From: Thermus sp. CCB_US3_UF1 | GTDB lineage: Bacteria > Deinococcota > Deinococci > Deinococcales > Thermaceae | Assembly: GCF_000236585.1 (NCBI RefSeq) | Contig: NC_017278.1 | Location: 2,108,001-2,172,000 of the forward strand | Direction: 5' to 3' | Length of the DNA stretch: 64,000 bases | Shown here: piece by piece, positions 1-7,457 of the stretch | Layout of the letters: each line of letters starts with the position of its first letter | Numbering within the stretch: position 1 is the first letter of the stretch | Made by a program: the position numbers and the translations under genes | The notes under the pieces: model-generated | Told to the model about the DNA's origin: nothing | The model's database searches: none | Seen by the model: the letters and a program-made list of their open reading frames with translations, nothing else

Positions 1-68
1 GAGACGGGACTCGAACCCGCGACCCTCGGCTTGGGAAGCCGATGCTCTACCAACTGAGCTACTCCCGC
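1..68 (-). tRNA. tRNA-Gly (anticodon CCC), cut by the window edge
   Basis: On the minus strand this reads as a tRNA with acceptor 5' half GCGGGAG, a standard D arm, an anticodon loop TTCCCAA (anticodon CCC) and a T arm with TTCGAGT. The 3' acceptor half runs off the window start, so the last four acceptor bases, discriminator and CCA are not visible. It is the third gene of a Thr-Tyr-Gly minus-strand cluster. Confidence 0.93.
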
Positions 69-90
69 ATGGGGGTGTGCTGGGCACACC

Positions 91-176
91 TGGTGGGCAG
101 GGCTGGATTCGAACCAGCGTAGGCATACGCCAACGGTTTTACAGACCGTCCCCTTTGGCCGCTCGGGCACCTGCCC
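91..176 (-). tRNA. tRNA-Tyr (anticodon GTA)
   Basis: The minus strand gives acceptor GGGCAGG/CCTGCCC, discriminator A and an encoded CCA end. The anticodon loop is CTGTAAA (GTA), the variable arm is long and class II as expected for bacterial tRNA-Tyr, and the T loop is TTCGAAT. It lies between tRNA-Thr and tRNA-Gly, 16 bases from Thr, probably on one transcript. Confidence 0.95.
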
Positions 177-192
177 ACGCACCACCTCTTGC

Positions 193-268
193 TGGAGCCA
201 CCCAGGGGAGTTGAACCCCCAACCCCCCGATTACAAGTCGGGTGCTCTGCCAGTTGAGCTAGGGTGGC
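193..268 (-). tRNA. tRNA-Thr (anticodon TGT)
   Basis: The minus strand gives acceptor GCCACCC/GGGTGGC, discriminator T and an encoded CCA. The anticodon loop is CTTGTAA, giving anticodon TGT. It is the first gene of the Thr-Tyr-Gly cluster and has a good promoter just upstream (301-329). Confidence 0.94.
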
Positions 269-300
269 AGGACGGGGGATAGGACCCTGTCCGAGGGATT

Positions 301-329
301 AGGCTAACACACCAAGGGGAAAGTGTCAA
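301..329 (-). promoter_or_regulatory. Promoter of the Thr-Tyr-Gly tRNA cluster
   Basis: On the minus strand a perfect -35 box TTGACA (324-329) is followed after 17 bases by TAGCCT (301-306) as the -10 box. Transcription would begin about 25 bases before tRNA-Thr, and the intervening DNA is G/C rich, as in stable-RNA promoters. Confidence 0.7.
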
Positions 330-338
330 GATAAAGGC

Positions 339-1634
339 ATGCGCATCGTACCTTTTGGCGCCGCCCGGGAGGTGACGGGCAGCTGCCACCTCCTCCTGGC
401 CGAGGGGCGGCAGGTCCTCTTGGACTGCGGCATGTTCCAAGGACGGGAGGAGGGGAAGAACCAGGAGCCCTTTGGCTTCCAGCCTTCCCGCTTGGCCGCG
501 GTGGTCCTGAGCCACGCCCACCTGGACCACGTGGGCCGCCTGCCCAAGCTCTTCCGCGAAGGGTACCGGGGACCGGTCTACGCCACCCGGGCCACGGCCC
601 TCCTCATGCGCATCGTGCTGGAGGATGCCCTCAAGGTGATGGAGGAGCCTTTTTTTGACGAGGAGGACCTGGAAACCCTCTTTCGGCACCTAAAGCCCCT
701 GGAGTACGGAGAGTGGCTGCGCCTGGGCGACCTCACCCTCTCCTTGGGCCAGGCAGGCCACCTGCCGGGAAGCGCCTTCGTGGTGGTCCATGGGGAGGGG
801 AAGACCCTGGTCTACAGCGGGGACCTGGGGAACCGGCAAAAGCAGGTCCTTCCTGACCCTTCCCTTCCCCCCAAGGCGGACCTGGTCCTCTCGGAAGGCA
901 CGTACGGGGACCGGCCCCACCGGCCTTTCCCGGAAACGGTGGCCGAGTTCCTAGGGATCCTGGGGCACACCTTGGCCCAGGGGGGGAAGGCCTTCATCCC
1001 CACCTTTGCCGTGGAAAGGGCCCAGGAAATCCTGTACGTGCTCTACCAGCATGGCCACCGCCTGCCCCGGGCCCCCATCTACCTGGACTCCCCCATGGCC
1101 GAGCGGGTCCTGGAGCTCTACCCCCACCTGGTGCGTTACTTCAGCGAGGAGGTACAGCTTTACTTCCTCCAGGGGAAAAACCCCTTCCGCCCCCCGGGCC
1201 TTCAGGTGGTGGAGAGCGCGGAGGTTTCCCGGGCCCTGACCCGGGAGGAGGGGCCCATGGTGGTCCTGGCCGGCAGCGGCATGCTCACCGGGGGACGGAT
1301 CCTGCACCACCTCAAGCACGGCCTGGCCGACCCCAAAAACGCCTTGATCTTCGTGGGCTACCAGCCTCGAGGGGGGCTGGGGGCGGAGATCATCGCCAGG
1401 CCGGAAAGGGTGCGTCTCCTGGGCCAGGAGGTGCCCTTGAGGGCCAGCGTCCACACCCTGGGCGGTTTCTCGGGGCATGCCGGCCAGGACGAGCTTTTGG
1501 CCTGGCTGGAAGGCCAGCCCCGGGTGGTCCTGGTCCACGGGGAGGAGGAGAAGCTCCAGGGGCTGGGCGCCCTTCTGGCCTCGCGGGGCCAGGAGGCCAG
1601 CCTGGCCACCTTTGGGGAAGGGGTGGAGGTGTAG
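339..1634 (+). CDS. Metallo-beta-lactamase/beta-CASP RNA-processing ribonuclease (TTHA0252-like)
   Basis: 431 residues, the length of T. thermophilus TTHA0252, a CPSF-73-like endoribonuclease. The zinc site HAHLDH is at residues 59-64, the later MBL motif GHLPGS and YSGDLG follow, and the C-terminal half carries the beta-CASP signatures (VLAGSGMLTGG, VHTLGGFSGHAGQDE, VHGEEEK). The family cleaves RNA endonucleolytically in the cytoplasm. No Shine-Dalgarno is obvious before ATG 339, and the start matches the family N-terminus MRIVPFGAAR. It is transcribed away from the tRNA cluster and converges on metF, with two bases between the stop codons. Confidence 0.92.
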   Translation: MRIVPFGAAREVTGSCHLLLAEGRQVLLDCGMFQGREEGKNQEPFGFQPSRLAAVVLSHAHLDHVGRLPKLFREGYRGPVYATRATALLMRIVLEDALKVMEEPFFDEEDLETLFRHLKPLEYGEWLRLGDLTLSLGQAGHLPGSAFVVVHGEGKTLVYSGDLGNRQKQVLPDPSLPPKADLVLSEGTYGDRPHRPFPETVAEFLGILGHTLAQGGKAFIPTFAVERAQEILYVLYQHGHRLPRAPIYLDSPMAERVLELYPHLVRYFSEEVQLYFLQGKNPFRPPGLQVVESAEVSRALTREEGPMVVLAGSGMLTGGRILHHLKHGLADPKNALIFVGYQPRGGLGAEIIARPERVRLLGQEVPLRASVHTLGGFSGHAGQDELLAWLEGQPRVVLVHGEEEKLQGLGALLASRGQEASLATFGEGVEV

Positions 1635-1636
1635 GC

Positions 1637-2518
1637 CTAGGGGGCGGCGCGGAAGCCCAGGCGCTCCAAGACCATGCGGGTGGCAGGGCTTTTGTTGAGG
1701 GTGTAGAAATGCACCCCCTCCACCCCCGCTTGCAAGAGCTCGGCCACCTGGCGGGCGGCGTGTTCCACGCCGATCTCCAGGATGACCTGGGGGTCGTTCT
1801 GGTGGCGCTCCAGCTGGGAGAGGAGGGGCCCGGGGATGCTGGCCCCGCAGACCTCGGTGAAGCGGCGGAGCTGGGGGTAACTGGTGATGGGCATGATGCC
1901 GGGGAGGATGGGAATGCCGATCCCTACCCGCCGGGCCCGCTCTAGAAAGCCAAAGTAGTGGGCGTTGTTGAAGAAGAGCTGGGTGATGGCGAAGTCCAGC
2001 CCTGCCTCCACCTTGGCCTTGAAGTGGCGCAGGTCGGCCTCGAGGCTTTCGCTTTCCGGGTGGCCCTCGGGGTACGCCGCCCCCCCCACGGAAACCCCTT
2101 CCCCGTAGCGCTGACGGATGAAGGCCACCAGCTCAGCCGCGTAGCGGAAGCCCTGGGGATGGGGCCGGAAGACCCTCTCCCCTTGGGGGGGGTCGCCGCG
2201 GAGGGCCAGGAGGTTTTCCACCCCCACGGCCACGAACCGCTCCAACACCCCCTCCACCTCCTTCCGGCTCTGGCCGGCCACGGTGAGGTGGGCCAGGGGC
2301 AGAAGGCCCAGGCGGCGGATGCGCTCCGCCCAGGCCACGCTCCTTTCCCGGGTGCTCCCCATGGCCCCATAGGTGATGGAGACAAAGGCTGGACGGAAGG
2401 CCTTCAGTTCCCCCATGGTGCGGAAAAGCGCCTCCTCCCCTTCCGGGGTCTTGGGGGGGAAGAACTCAAAGGAAAAGAGGGGCCCCCTGCCCGCCCTAAG
2501 GAGGTCCCGGATTTTCAT
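1637..2518 (-). CDS. metF: 5,10-methylenetetrahydrofolate reductase
   Basis: 293 residues. FAD-dependent TIM barrel that reduces methylene-THF to methyl-THF for methionine synthesis. The N-terminal motif FSFEFFPPKT contains the catalytic Glu (E18). Other family blocks are present: SITYGAMGS, HLTVAGQSR, LALRGDPP, DFAITQLFFN and GIMPITSYPQ. The start at 2518 (MKIRDLLRAG) is chosen because the residues upstream in the same frame show no family resemblance. It is divergent from the isochorismatase-fold gene at 2573 across a 54-base gap. Confidence 0.95.
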   Translation of the reverse strand: MKIRDLLRAGRGPLFSFEFFPPKTPEGEEALFRTMGELKAFRPAFVSITYGAMGSTRERSVAWAERIRRLGLLPLAHLTVAGQSRKEVEGVLERFVAVGVENLLALRGDPPQGERVFRPHPQGFRYAAELVAFIRQRYGEGVSVGGAAYPEGHPESESLEADLRHFKAKVEAGLDFAITQLFFNNAHYFGFLERARRVGIGIPILPGIMPITSYPQLRRFTEVCGASIPGPLLSQLERHQNDPQVILEIGVEHAARQVAELLQAGVEGVHFYTLNKSPATRMVLERLGFRAAP

Positions 2519-2572
2519 GCGACCGAGTGTAGCCCCTCCCCCACCCCCGGTCAAGGGTGGCAGAATGGGGCC

Positions 2573-3163
2573 ATGGTGGAGGTTCCCGAGATCCCCAAGG
2601 CGGCCAGCCTGGAGCTTCCCGCCAAGGAGACGGCCCTCATCGTGGTGGACATGCAAAACGACTTCGCCCACCCCCAAGGGGCCCTCTTTGTGCCCGAGGC
2701 TCCCAAAAGCGTCCCCGCCATCAGGCTCCTCCTGGAAAGGGCCCGGGGGGCGGGGGTGCGGGTGGTCTACACCCAGGACTGGCACCGCGAGGACGACCCC
2801 GAGTTCCAGATCTGGCCCCGGCACGCGGTGGCCGGCACCTGGGGGGCAGAGATCCTGGAAGAACTCCGCCCGGAGCCGGGGGACCTGGTGGTGCAGAAGG
2901 TGCGCTACGACGCCTTCTACGGCACCCCCCTGGACCACTACCTGCACCTTTGGGGGGTGAAGCACCTGGTGGTCACGGGTACGGTGGCCAACATCTGCGT
3001 GCTGCACACCGCGGGATCGGCTGCCCTCCGCTGGTACAGCGTGGTCCTCCCCGAGGACGCCACCAGCGCCCTGACCCCCTTTGACCTCCAGGCCGCCCTA
3101 CGGCAGATCACCTTCCTCTACCAGGGGAAGGTGACGCGGGCCGAAGGGGTGCGGTTTGTTTGA
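2573..3163 (+). CDS. Nicotinamidase-like cysteine hydrolase (isochorismatase superfamily)
   Basis: 196 residues with a complete catalytic triad: D26 (VVDMQNDF), K109 (VQKVRYDAF) and C142 (GTVANICV, with the usual cis-peptide neighbourhood). Candidate metal ligands D69 and H71 (QDWH) and H84 (WPRH) fit the nicotinamidase PncA subgroup, which deamidates nicotinamide for NAD salvage. The substrate is inferred, because the superfamily also includes isochorismatases and ureidoacrylate hydrolases. The start ATG lies six bases after CAGAAT, suggesting a leaderless transcript. The end overlaps the next small gene by eight bases. Confidence 0.8.
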   Translation: MVEVPEIPKAASLELPAKETALIVVDMQNDFAHPQGALFVPEAPKSVPAIRLLLERARGAGVRVVYTQDWHREDDPEFQIWPRHAVAGTWGAEILEELRPEPGDLVVQKVRYDAFYGTPLDHYLHLWGVKHLVVTGTVANICVLHTAGSAALRWYSVVLPEDATSALTPFDLQAALRQITFLYQGKVTRAEGVRFV

Positions 3164-3491
3164 GCGCCCTGTCCTGCACGGCCTTCCGGAAGGCTTGGAC
3201 CCCGCCCCCTTCCCCCAGCAGGATCCTTTCTGGGTGCTGGCGGAAAGCCTCCCGGCCGAGGCCCCAGACCCCGAAGGGGTCCGGGGGCTAAAGCGGGCGC
3301 GGGGGATGGGACCCTGGAGGGGGAGGATGCCTTGGGCCTTCGGCCTGGGATGGCCCGAGGCCTGGCCCGTGGACGACCTGGGGGCAAAGCGGGCGGCCTG
3401 GGCCCCCTTGGGGGTGGGAAAGGCCGGGCCTTTCGCCCCTGGCGAGGCCTTCCCCCCCTACCGCAGCCACCTATGGCCGAGCCGGGTCTAA
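3156..3491 (+). CDS. Short AlkA-like DNA glycosylase C-terminal fragment
   Basis: 111 residues from TTG 3156, overlapping the preceding stop. The segment around residues 46-85 (GMGPWRGR, then WPVDDLGAKRA) resembles the helix-hairpin-helix and catalytic-Asp region of 3-methyladenine glycosylase II, and the following FPPYRSHLW resembles the AlkA WKPWRSY..W tail. The N-terminal half of a normal AlkA (about 200 residues or more) is absent. It may be a small lineage-specific glycosylase or a decayed one. The start codon is uncertain. Confidence 0.42.
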   Translation: MFERPVLHGLPEGLDPAPFPQQDPFWVLAESLPAEAPDPEGVRGLKRARGMGPWRGRMPWAFGLGWPEAWPVDDLGAKRAAWAPLGVGKAGPFAPGEAFPPYRSHLWPSRV

Positions 3492-4066
3492 TCCCCTTGG
3501 CCATGGCGGCCCCCCTAGGGGAGGTGGGCCTCCTCCAGCGGGCCCAAGTCCTGGGCTTTCCCCTGGCGGAGACCTGGGTGGAGGGGCTTTGGGAAGAGTT
3601 CAGCCGCCTCAACAACCTGCCCGACCGCCTGGGGCGGCTCTTCCAGGGGGTGTTCGGGGTCCGGGTGGACGAGGAACGCCTTCTCCTGGCCGCGGAGGAG
3701 GCGCAAAGGGCGGTGCGGGAGAGCTACCTCCTCCCCGAGCGGGCGGAAGCCTTCCTCCGCACCCTGGGCCCTGGAGGCTTCCTCCTGCGCCGGGCGGGAG
3801 AGGAAGGCTTCCACAAGGCCTCCGGAGCCCAGGAGGCCCTCTTCGCCCTCAAGCGCCTGTGGGCGGAAGCCTTCCGGGTGGAGGCCATCCTGGCGCGCTC
3901 CCCGGACCTCCTGGCCCAGCCCGCCCCGGTCCTGGTGCAACGGGCGGGAGGGGCCGAGGAGGACCCCTTCCTCTCCCTGGACCTGAGCCGGGCCCTGGGC
4001 CAGCCTGTGGTGGCCTACGCCTGGGAGGGACACCTGGTGCGGATAGAATCCTCCCATGGTGGATAG
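3473..4066 (+). CDS. Degenerate PEP/pyruvate-binding (PPDK N-terminal-like) domain protein
   Basis: 197 residues from ATG 3473, overlapping the genes on both sides (19 and 11 bases). The N-terminal part (PLGEVGLLQRAQVLGFPLAE) resembles the start of PEP synthase/PPDK nucleotide-binding domains (GxKaanLgel...GfpVPpgF). Residues around 98-150 (LLRRAGEEGFHKASGAQEAL, then KRLWAEAF) resemble their RSSatEDl..sfAGq..t..nV...W.S.f block, with the catalytic residues replaced. The phosphohistidine and PEP-binding domains are missing. Activity as an ATP-grasp enzyme is therefore unlikely, and its role is unknown. The downstream overlap suggests coupling to the histidinol phosphatase. Confidence 0.5.
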   Translation: MAEPGLIPLAMAAPLGEVGLLQRAQVLGFPLAETWVEGLWEEFSRLNNLPDRLGRLFQGVFGVRVDEERLLLAAEEAQRAVRESYLLPERAEAFLRTLGPGGFLLRRAGEEGFHKASGAQEALFALKRLWAEAFRVEAILARSPDLLAQPAPVLVQRAGGAEEDPFLSLDLSRALGQPVVAYAWEGHLVRIESSHGG

Positions 4067-4859
4067 CCACGTCCACACCCCCCTGTGCGGCCACGCGGAA
4101 GGGGCCCCGGGGGAGTACCTGTTCCAGGCGCAAAAGCAGGGGCTAAAGGGCCTGGTCTTCACCGACCACAGCCCCATGCCCCCCTGGTACGACCCGGGAA
4201 GCCGCATGGGCCTGGCCGAGCTTCCCTTCTACCTATTGGCCCTGGAACGGGTGCGGGAAACCCATCCGGAGGTCTACGTGGGGATTGGCCTCGAGGCCGA
4301 CTTCCACCCCGGCACCGAGGACTTCGTGCGCACCCTCCTCCGGAGCTACCCCTTGGACTACGTGATCGGGAGCGTCCACTACCTGGGGGCCTGGCCCCTG
4401 GACCATCCCGACCACCAGGGGGAGTACGCCTGGCGGGACCTCAAGGAGGTCTACCGCGCCTACTTCCGCGAGGTGGCCAAGGCGGCGCAAAGCGGCCTCT
4501 TCCACGCCATCGGCCACCTGGACCTACCCAAGAAGTTCGGCCACCGCCTGGAGGAGGAAGCCCTTCTGGAACTGGCCGAGCCTGCCCTCCAGGCGGTGGC
4601 CGAGGCGGGGCTCTTTCTGGACGTGAACACCGCCGGCCTACGGAACCCGGCCCAGGAGGTCTACCCCGCCCCCGTCCTCCTCCAGCGGGCCCGGGAGCTG
4701 GGCATTGGGGTGGTCCTGGGCTCGGATGCCCACCGCCCGGAACAGGTGGGCTTCGCCTTCAGGGAGGCCTCGGCCCTCCTCCGCCGGCTGGGCTACAGGG
4801 AGGCCCACTATTTCCAGGAAGGTAAGCCCCGGGCCTACCCCTTGTCCAGGGCCCCGTAA
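4056..4859 (+). CDS. hisK: Histidinol-phosphatase, PHP family
   Basis: 267 residues, the length of the characterised T. thermophilus monofunctional histidinol phosphate phosphatase. PHP metal motifs are visible: DSHVHT (H5, H7), FTDHSP, GLEADF, GSVHYLG, HAIGHLDLPKKFG and GSDAHRP. It would hydrolyse L-histidinol phosphate to histidinol in histidine synthesis. The start ATG lies inside the end of the previous gene, suggesting translational coupling. The 3' end overlaps a convergent small gene by 25 bases. Confidence 0.93.
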   Translation: MVDSHVHTPLCGHAEGAPGEYLFQAQKQGLKGLVFTDHSPMPPWYDPGSRMGLAELPFYLLALERVRETHPEVYVGIGLEADFHPGTEDFVRTLLRSYPLDYVIGSVHYLGAWPLDHPDHQGEYAWRDLKEVYRAYFREVAKAAQSGLFHAIGHLDLPKKFGHRLEEEALLELAEPALQAVAEAGLFLDVNTAGLRNPAQEVYPAPVLLQRARELGIGVVLGSDAHRPEQVGFAFREASALLRRLGYREAHYFQEGKPRAYPLSRAP

Positions 4860-5104
4860 ACCCGCTCCCCTTCAGGCCCCAGATCCAGGTGGGAACGCTC
4901 GCCCCCAGCCGCCTCGTAGGCCCGTACCGCCGCCACCAGGCGGGCAAAGGCCTCGGCGCAGGGGTCAGGGGCCGGGGCTTCGTACTCCATGTAGGTCACC
5001 CGTTCGTACTCGGGGCCATACTCCTGGGCCTCCTCCTCCACGCAGGCACGGTAGCGGCGAAGGGCCTCCTCCACCCGTTGGCGCGCCTCTTCCACGGGGG
5101 TCAT
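4835..5104 (-). CDS. Small acidic hypothetical protein
   Basis: 89 residues, mostly helical and charged, with one conserved-looking stretch of alternating Glu/Arg helices and no recognisable domain. Two in-frame ATGs exist. The second (5104) is preferred because GGAGG lies eight bases upstream, whereas it almost touches the first at 5110. The 3' end is antisense to the last 25 bases of hisK. Function unknown. Confidence 0.6.
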   Translation of the reverse strand: MTPVEEARQRVEEALRRYRACVEEEAQEYGPEYERVTYMEYEAPAPDPCAEAFARLVAAVRAYEAAGGERSHLDLGPEGERVYGALDKG

Positions 5105-5131
5105 ACCCATCCCCTCCTTAGCCTGATTATA

Positions 5132-5734
5132 TTAGGTTTTCTTACTGCGAAATCTAAGGCTAGCCGCGGGAATGGGCCCTTCCTGGAAGCGCTCCTCCCG
5201 CCAAGGATCCCCCCGCCAGTGGTAGCCCAGCCTCTCCCAAAACCCCAGCTCCAGGTGGTCCAGAAGCTCTATGGCCTGCACCCACTTGGCGCTCTTCCAG
5301 GCATAGAGGTGGGGGACGAGCAGGCGCACCGGCCCTCCCCGCTCAGGGGGAAGGGGCCGGCCGAAAAGGGTGTGGGCCAAAAGGACATCCTCCCGCAGGA
5401 GGTCCTCCAGGAGGAGGTTGGTGGTGTAGCCCCCGTAGCTGTGGACCAGGACCGCCACCGCCTCCGGCCTGGGCCTGGCCCGTTCCAGGAGAACCCGGGC
5501 CTGTACCCCCTTCCAGGCCACGTCCAGGCGGCTCCAGCGGGTTACGCAGTGGAAATCCCGCACCACCTCCACCTGGGGTAGGGCCAGGAGGTCGGCGTAG
5601 CCGAGGACCAGGGGGGCCTCCACCAACCCGCGCACCTCCAGCCGCCAGGTTTCGGGGGAAACCCTAGGCTCTTCCCCATAGGTGAGGATGGGGAAGCGCT
5701 GGGTGAGGATCTGCCCCGGGGGTACCCTGTCCAT
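5132..5734 (-). CDS. Molybdopterin-dependent oxidoreductase, sulfite-oxidase/MsrP-type domain
   Basis: 200 residues, a single oxidoreductase molybdopterin-binding domain. The Mo-ligand cysteine is C63 in DFHCVTRWS, and the downstream GGYTTNLLLEDLL and Y.WKSAKWVQAIEL blocks match the family, which includes the small YedY/MsrP and YuiH-like proteins. There is no visible twin-arginine signal, so it is probably cytoplasmic as it stands. The electron partner and substrate cannot be inferred from the neighbours. Confidence 0.85.
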   Translation of the reverse strand: MDRVPPGQILTQRFPILTYGEEPRVSPETWRLEVRGLVEAPLVLGYADLLALPQVEVVRDFHCVTRWSRLDVAWKGVQARVLLERARPRPEAVAVLVHSYGGYTTNLLLEDLLREDVLLAHTLFGRPLPPERGGPVRLLVPHLYAWKSAKWVQAIELLDHLELGFWERLGYHWRGDPWREERFQEGPIPAASLRFRSKKT

Positions 5735-5780
5735 ACGCCTTTAGGATAGGCCGGGTACCTGCAGGCAAAAGCGCCCTAGC

Positions 5781-6113
5781 TCACCGGCTCTGGTAACGGA
5801 TTACCCGCACCCTTTCCAGGGTGATGAGCCCCTCCCGCACCATCCCCTCCAGCACGGGCAAGAAGGCCTGGATCTTCTCTTCGGTATCCACGATCTCCAC
5901 CAGCACCGGAAGGTCTTGGGAAAGCTGCAGGATCTTGGCGGTGTGGATGCGGGAATGGGCCCCAAAGCCCATGAAGCCCTTGAGCACCGTGGCCCCGGCC
6001 AGGCCCGAGCGTTTGGCCTCCAGCACAATGGCCTCGTGGAGGGGCCGCCCCTCGTGGCGGTCGGACTCGCCGATAAACACCCGGAGGAGAAGGGCCTCGC
6101 CTTCCAGCTTCAT
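5781..6113 (-). CDS. DUF190 PII-like protein
   Basis: 110 residues with DUF190 features: an N-terminal LLRVFIGESDRH, central GLAGATVLKGFMGFG and LPVLVEIVD. The family has a PII-like fold and is often encoded next to CrcB fluoride channels, as it is here, four bases downstream of crcB on the same strand. It may modulate the channel or sense a nucleotide; that role is inferred from context. Confidence 0.88.
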   Translation of the reverse strand: MKLEGEALLLRVFIGESDRHEGRPLHEAIVLEAKRSGLAGATVLKGFMGFGAHSRIHTAKILQLSQDLPVLVEIVDTEEKIQAFLPVLEGMVREGLITLERVRVIRYQSR

Positions 6114-6117
6114 GCCC

Positions 6118-6495
6118 CTAGGCTACCAGCGCCCCCCCGAGCCGGTAGCCCAGGAGGACCAGGAAGAGGCCCAGGGCCAGGCTGGCCCCCACGTAGAAAA
6201 GGGCCTGGACCACCTCCCCTTCCTGCAGAAGGGCGAGGGTTTCGTAGCTGAAGGTGGAGAAGGTGGTAAACCCTCCCAGGAGCCCCACGGCCAGGAAAAG
6301 CCGGGCCTCGCCGGAAAGGGCCCCCTCGAGGGAAAGGCGGACCACCACCCCGATGAGGAAACTCCCCAGGGCGTTGACGAGAAGGGTGCTGTAGGGGAAA
6401 CCGGGTCCGGTCAGGCCCTGCACCCAGGCCCCTAGGCCATAGCGCAATAGGGAGCCCAAAGCCCCGCCCAAGGCCACCAGGAGGTAGCGTTCCAC
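6118..6495 (-). CDS. crcB: CrcB/Fluc fluoride ion channel
   Basis: 125 residues with four hydrophobic helices. Fluc signatures are present: GGALGSLLRY near the N-terminus, LVNALGSFLIG and GGFTTFSTFSYE, which carries the phenylalanines of the fluoride path. The channel is a dual-topology dimer that exports fluoride through the inner membrane. GTG 6495 is chosen because the -10-like box TATACT (6502-6507 on this strand) ends exactly six bases before it; TTG 6501 is the alternative. There is no room for a fluoride riboswitch. Confidence 0.92.
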   Translation of the reverse strand: MERYLLVALGGALGSLLRYGLGAWVQGLTGPGFPYSTLLVNALGSFLIGVVVRLSLEGALSGEARLFLAVGLLGGFTTFSTFSYETLALLQEGEVVQALFYVGASLALGLFLVLLGYRLGGALVA

Positions 6496-6501
6496 CCCCA
6501 A

Positions 6502-6509
6502 AGTATAGT
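6502..6509. promoter_or_regulatory. Overlapping divergent -10 boxes for crcB and ribH
   Basis: The eight bases AGTATAGT contain TATAGT on the plus strand (6504-6509) and TATACT on the minus strand (6502-6507). Each box is followed by exactly six bases and then a start codon: ATG 6516 for ribH and GTG 6495 for crcB. Both genes would be leaderless and would compete for the same DNA. No convincing -35 box is seen on either side. Confidence 0.65.
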
Positions 6510-6515
6510 GAGGCC

Positions 6516-6989
6516 ATGAAACCCAAGACCTTCTCCCCCATCCTCACGGCCAAGGGGGTGCGCCTGGCCATCGCCGTGGGCCGCTTCAACGAGCGGGTGA
6601 CCAAGCTCCTTTTGGAGGGGGCCCTCGAGGCCTACGCCCGGCTGGGGGGGGACCCTGCCGAGGTCCTGGTGGCCTGGGTGCCGGGTTCCTTTGAGCTCCC
6701 CCTTATCGCCAAGCGCTTGGCCCAGAGGGCCGACGTGGATGCGGTGGTGGCCCTGGGGGCCGTGGTCCGGGGGGAAACCCCCCACTTTGAACACGTGGCG
6801 GGGCAGGCAGCCAGCGGCCTCATGCAGGCCATGCTGCAGACGGAAAAGCCCATCGTCTTCGGGGTTCTCACCACCAACACCCCGGAGGAAGCCCAGGAAA
6901 GGGCCGGGGGCAAGGCGGGGAACAAGGGGGCGGAGGCGGTCTTCACCGCCATTGAGATGGTGCGCCTCTTGGAGGCTATTTCCCGGTGA
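6516..6989 (+). CDS. ribH: 6,7-dimethyl-8-ribityllumazine synthase
   Basis: 157 residues. Condenses the ribityl pyrimidine with dihydroxybutanone phosphate in the penultimate step of riboflavin synthesis, usually as a cytoplasmic icosahedral or pentameric assembly. Family blocks: AIAVGRFNERVT, VPGSFELPLIAK, VALGAVVRGETPHFEHVA (with the catalytic His region) and PIVFGVLTTNT. It stands alone, without other rib genes. It appears leaderless, with a -10 box six bases before ATG, and its 3' end overlaps the convergent DUF4395 gene by 14 bases. Confidence 0.95.
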   Translation: MKPKTFSPILTAKGVRLAIAVGRFNERVTKLLLEGALEAYARLGGDPAEVLVAWVPGSFELPLIAKRLAQRADVDAVVALGAVVRGETPHFEHVAGQAASGLMQAMLQTEKPIVFGVLTTNTPEEAQERAGGKAGNKGAEAVFTAIEMVRLLEAISR

Positions 6990-7380
6990 AAAAGGCCCGG
7001 GCGTAGCGCAGGTGCAGGTAGAGGAAGCACCCCAAACAGAAGCCGAAGGCCAGGTTGACCAAGGCCAGGAGGGCCACCAGCAGGGCCAGGCCGTAGCCCA
7101 GACCCTTTAGGCCGAGCAGGAGGCAAAGGGAGGCCAACCCCAGGAAAACCGCCCCCAGGCTCCGGGCGAAGCGGTGGGGCCTTGGGTCCTCTTCGGCCAG
7201 CCTTGGGGGTACCTGGAGGAGCCGCTTCAGGGCCACCATCAGGTCCCAAGGGGTGTGCTGGCTCAGCATGAGGAGGAAGAGCAGGTAGACGAGAAGGGGA
7301 AGGTCCAGAAGGGCCGCCAGGGGGAGAAGAAGGGTCAGGAGGGCCTGGTTGAAGCGGAGCTGGTTCCGGTCCGTCCTCAT
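6976..7380 (-). CDS. DUF4395 integral membrane protein
   Basis: 134 residues with four hydrophobic helices, an N-terminal RNQLRFNQAL and a C-terminal FGFCLGCFLYLHLRY, both typical of DUF4395. The CxxC in FCLGC suggests a thiol function, and the family is often found near thioredoxin-like or sulfur genes. Neither is adjacent here. The start at 7380 is chosen because TATAGT lies exactly six bases upstream on this strand; an upstream ATG at 7395 would fall over that promoter. Confidence 0.82.
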   Translation of the reverse strand: MRTDRNQLRFNQALLTLLLPLAALLDLPLLVYLLFLLMLSQHTPWDLMVALKRLLQVPPRLAEEDPRPHRFARSLGAVFLGLASLCLLLGLKGLGYGLALLVALLALVNLAFGFCLGCFLYLHLRYARAFFTGK

Positions 7381-7457
7381 GGCCCCACTATACATATGAG
7401 CCTATGAAGCATAGGGGTAAGGTGCACACTCGGGCCAGGACAGGGGAGAATGAGGGC

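Noticed and set aside
6496-6515. Fluoride riboswitch upstream of crcB
   Set aside because: Only 20 bases separate crcB from ribH, and both seem leaderless; there is no room for an aptamer.
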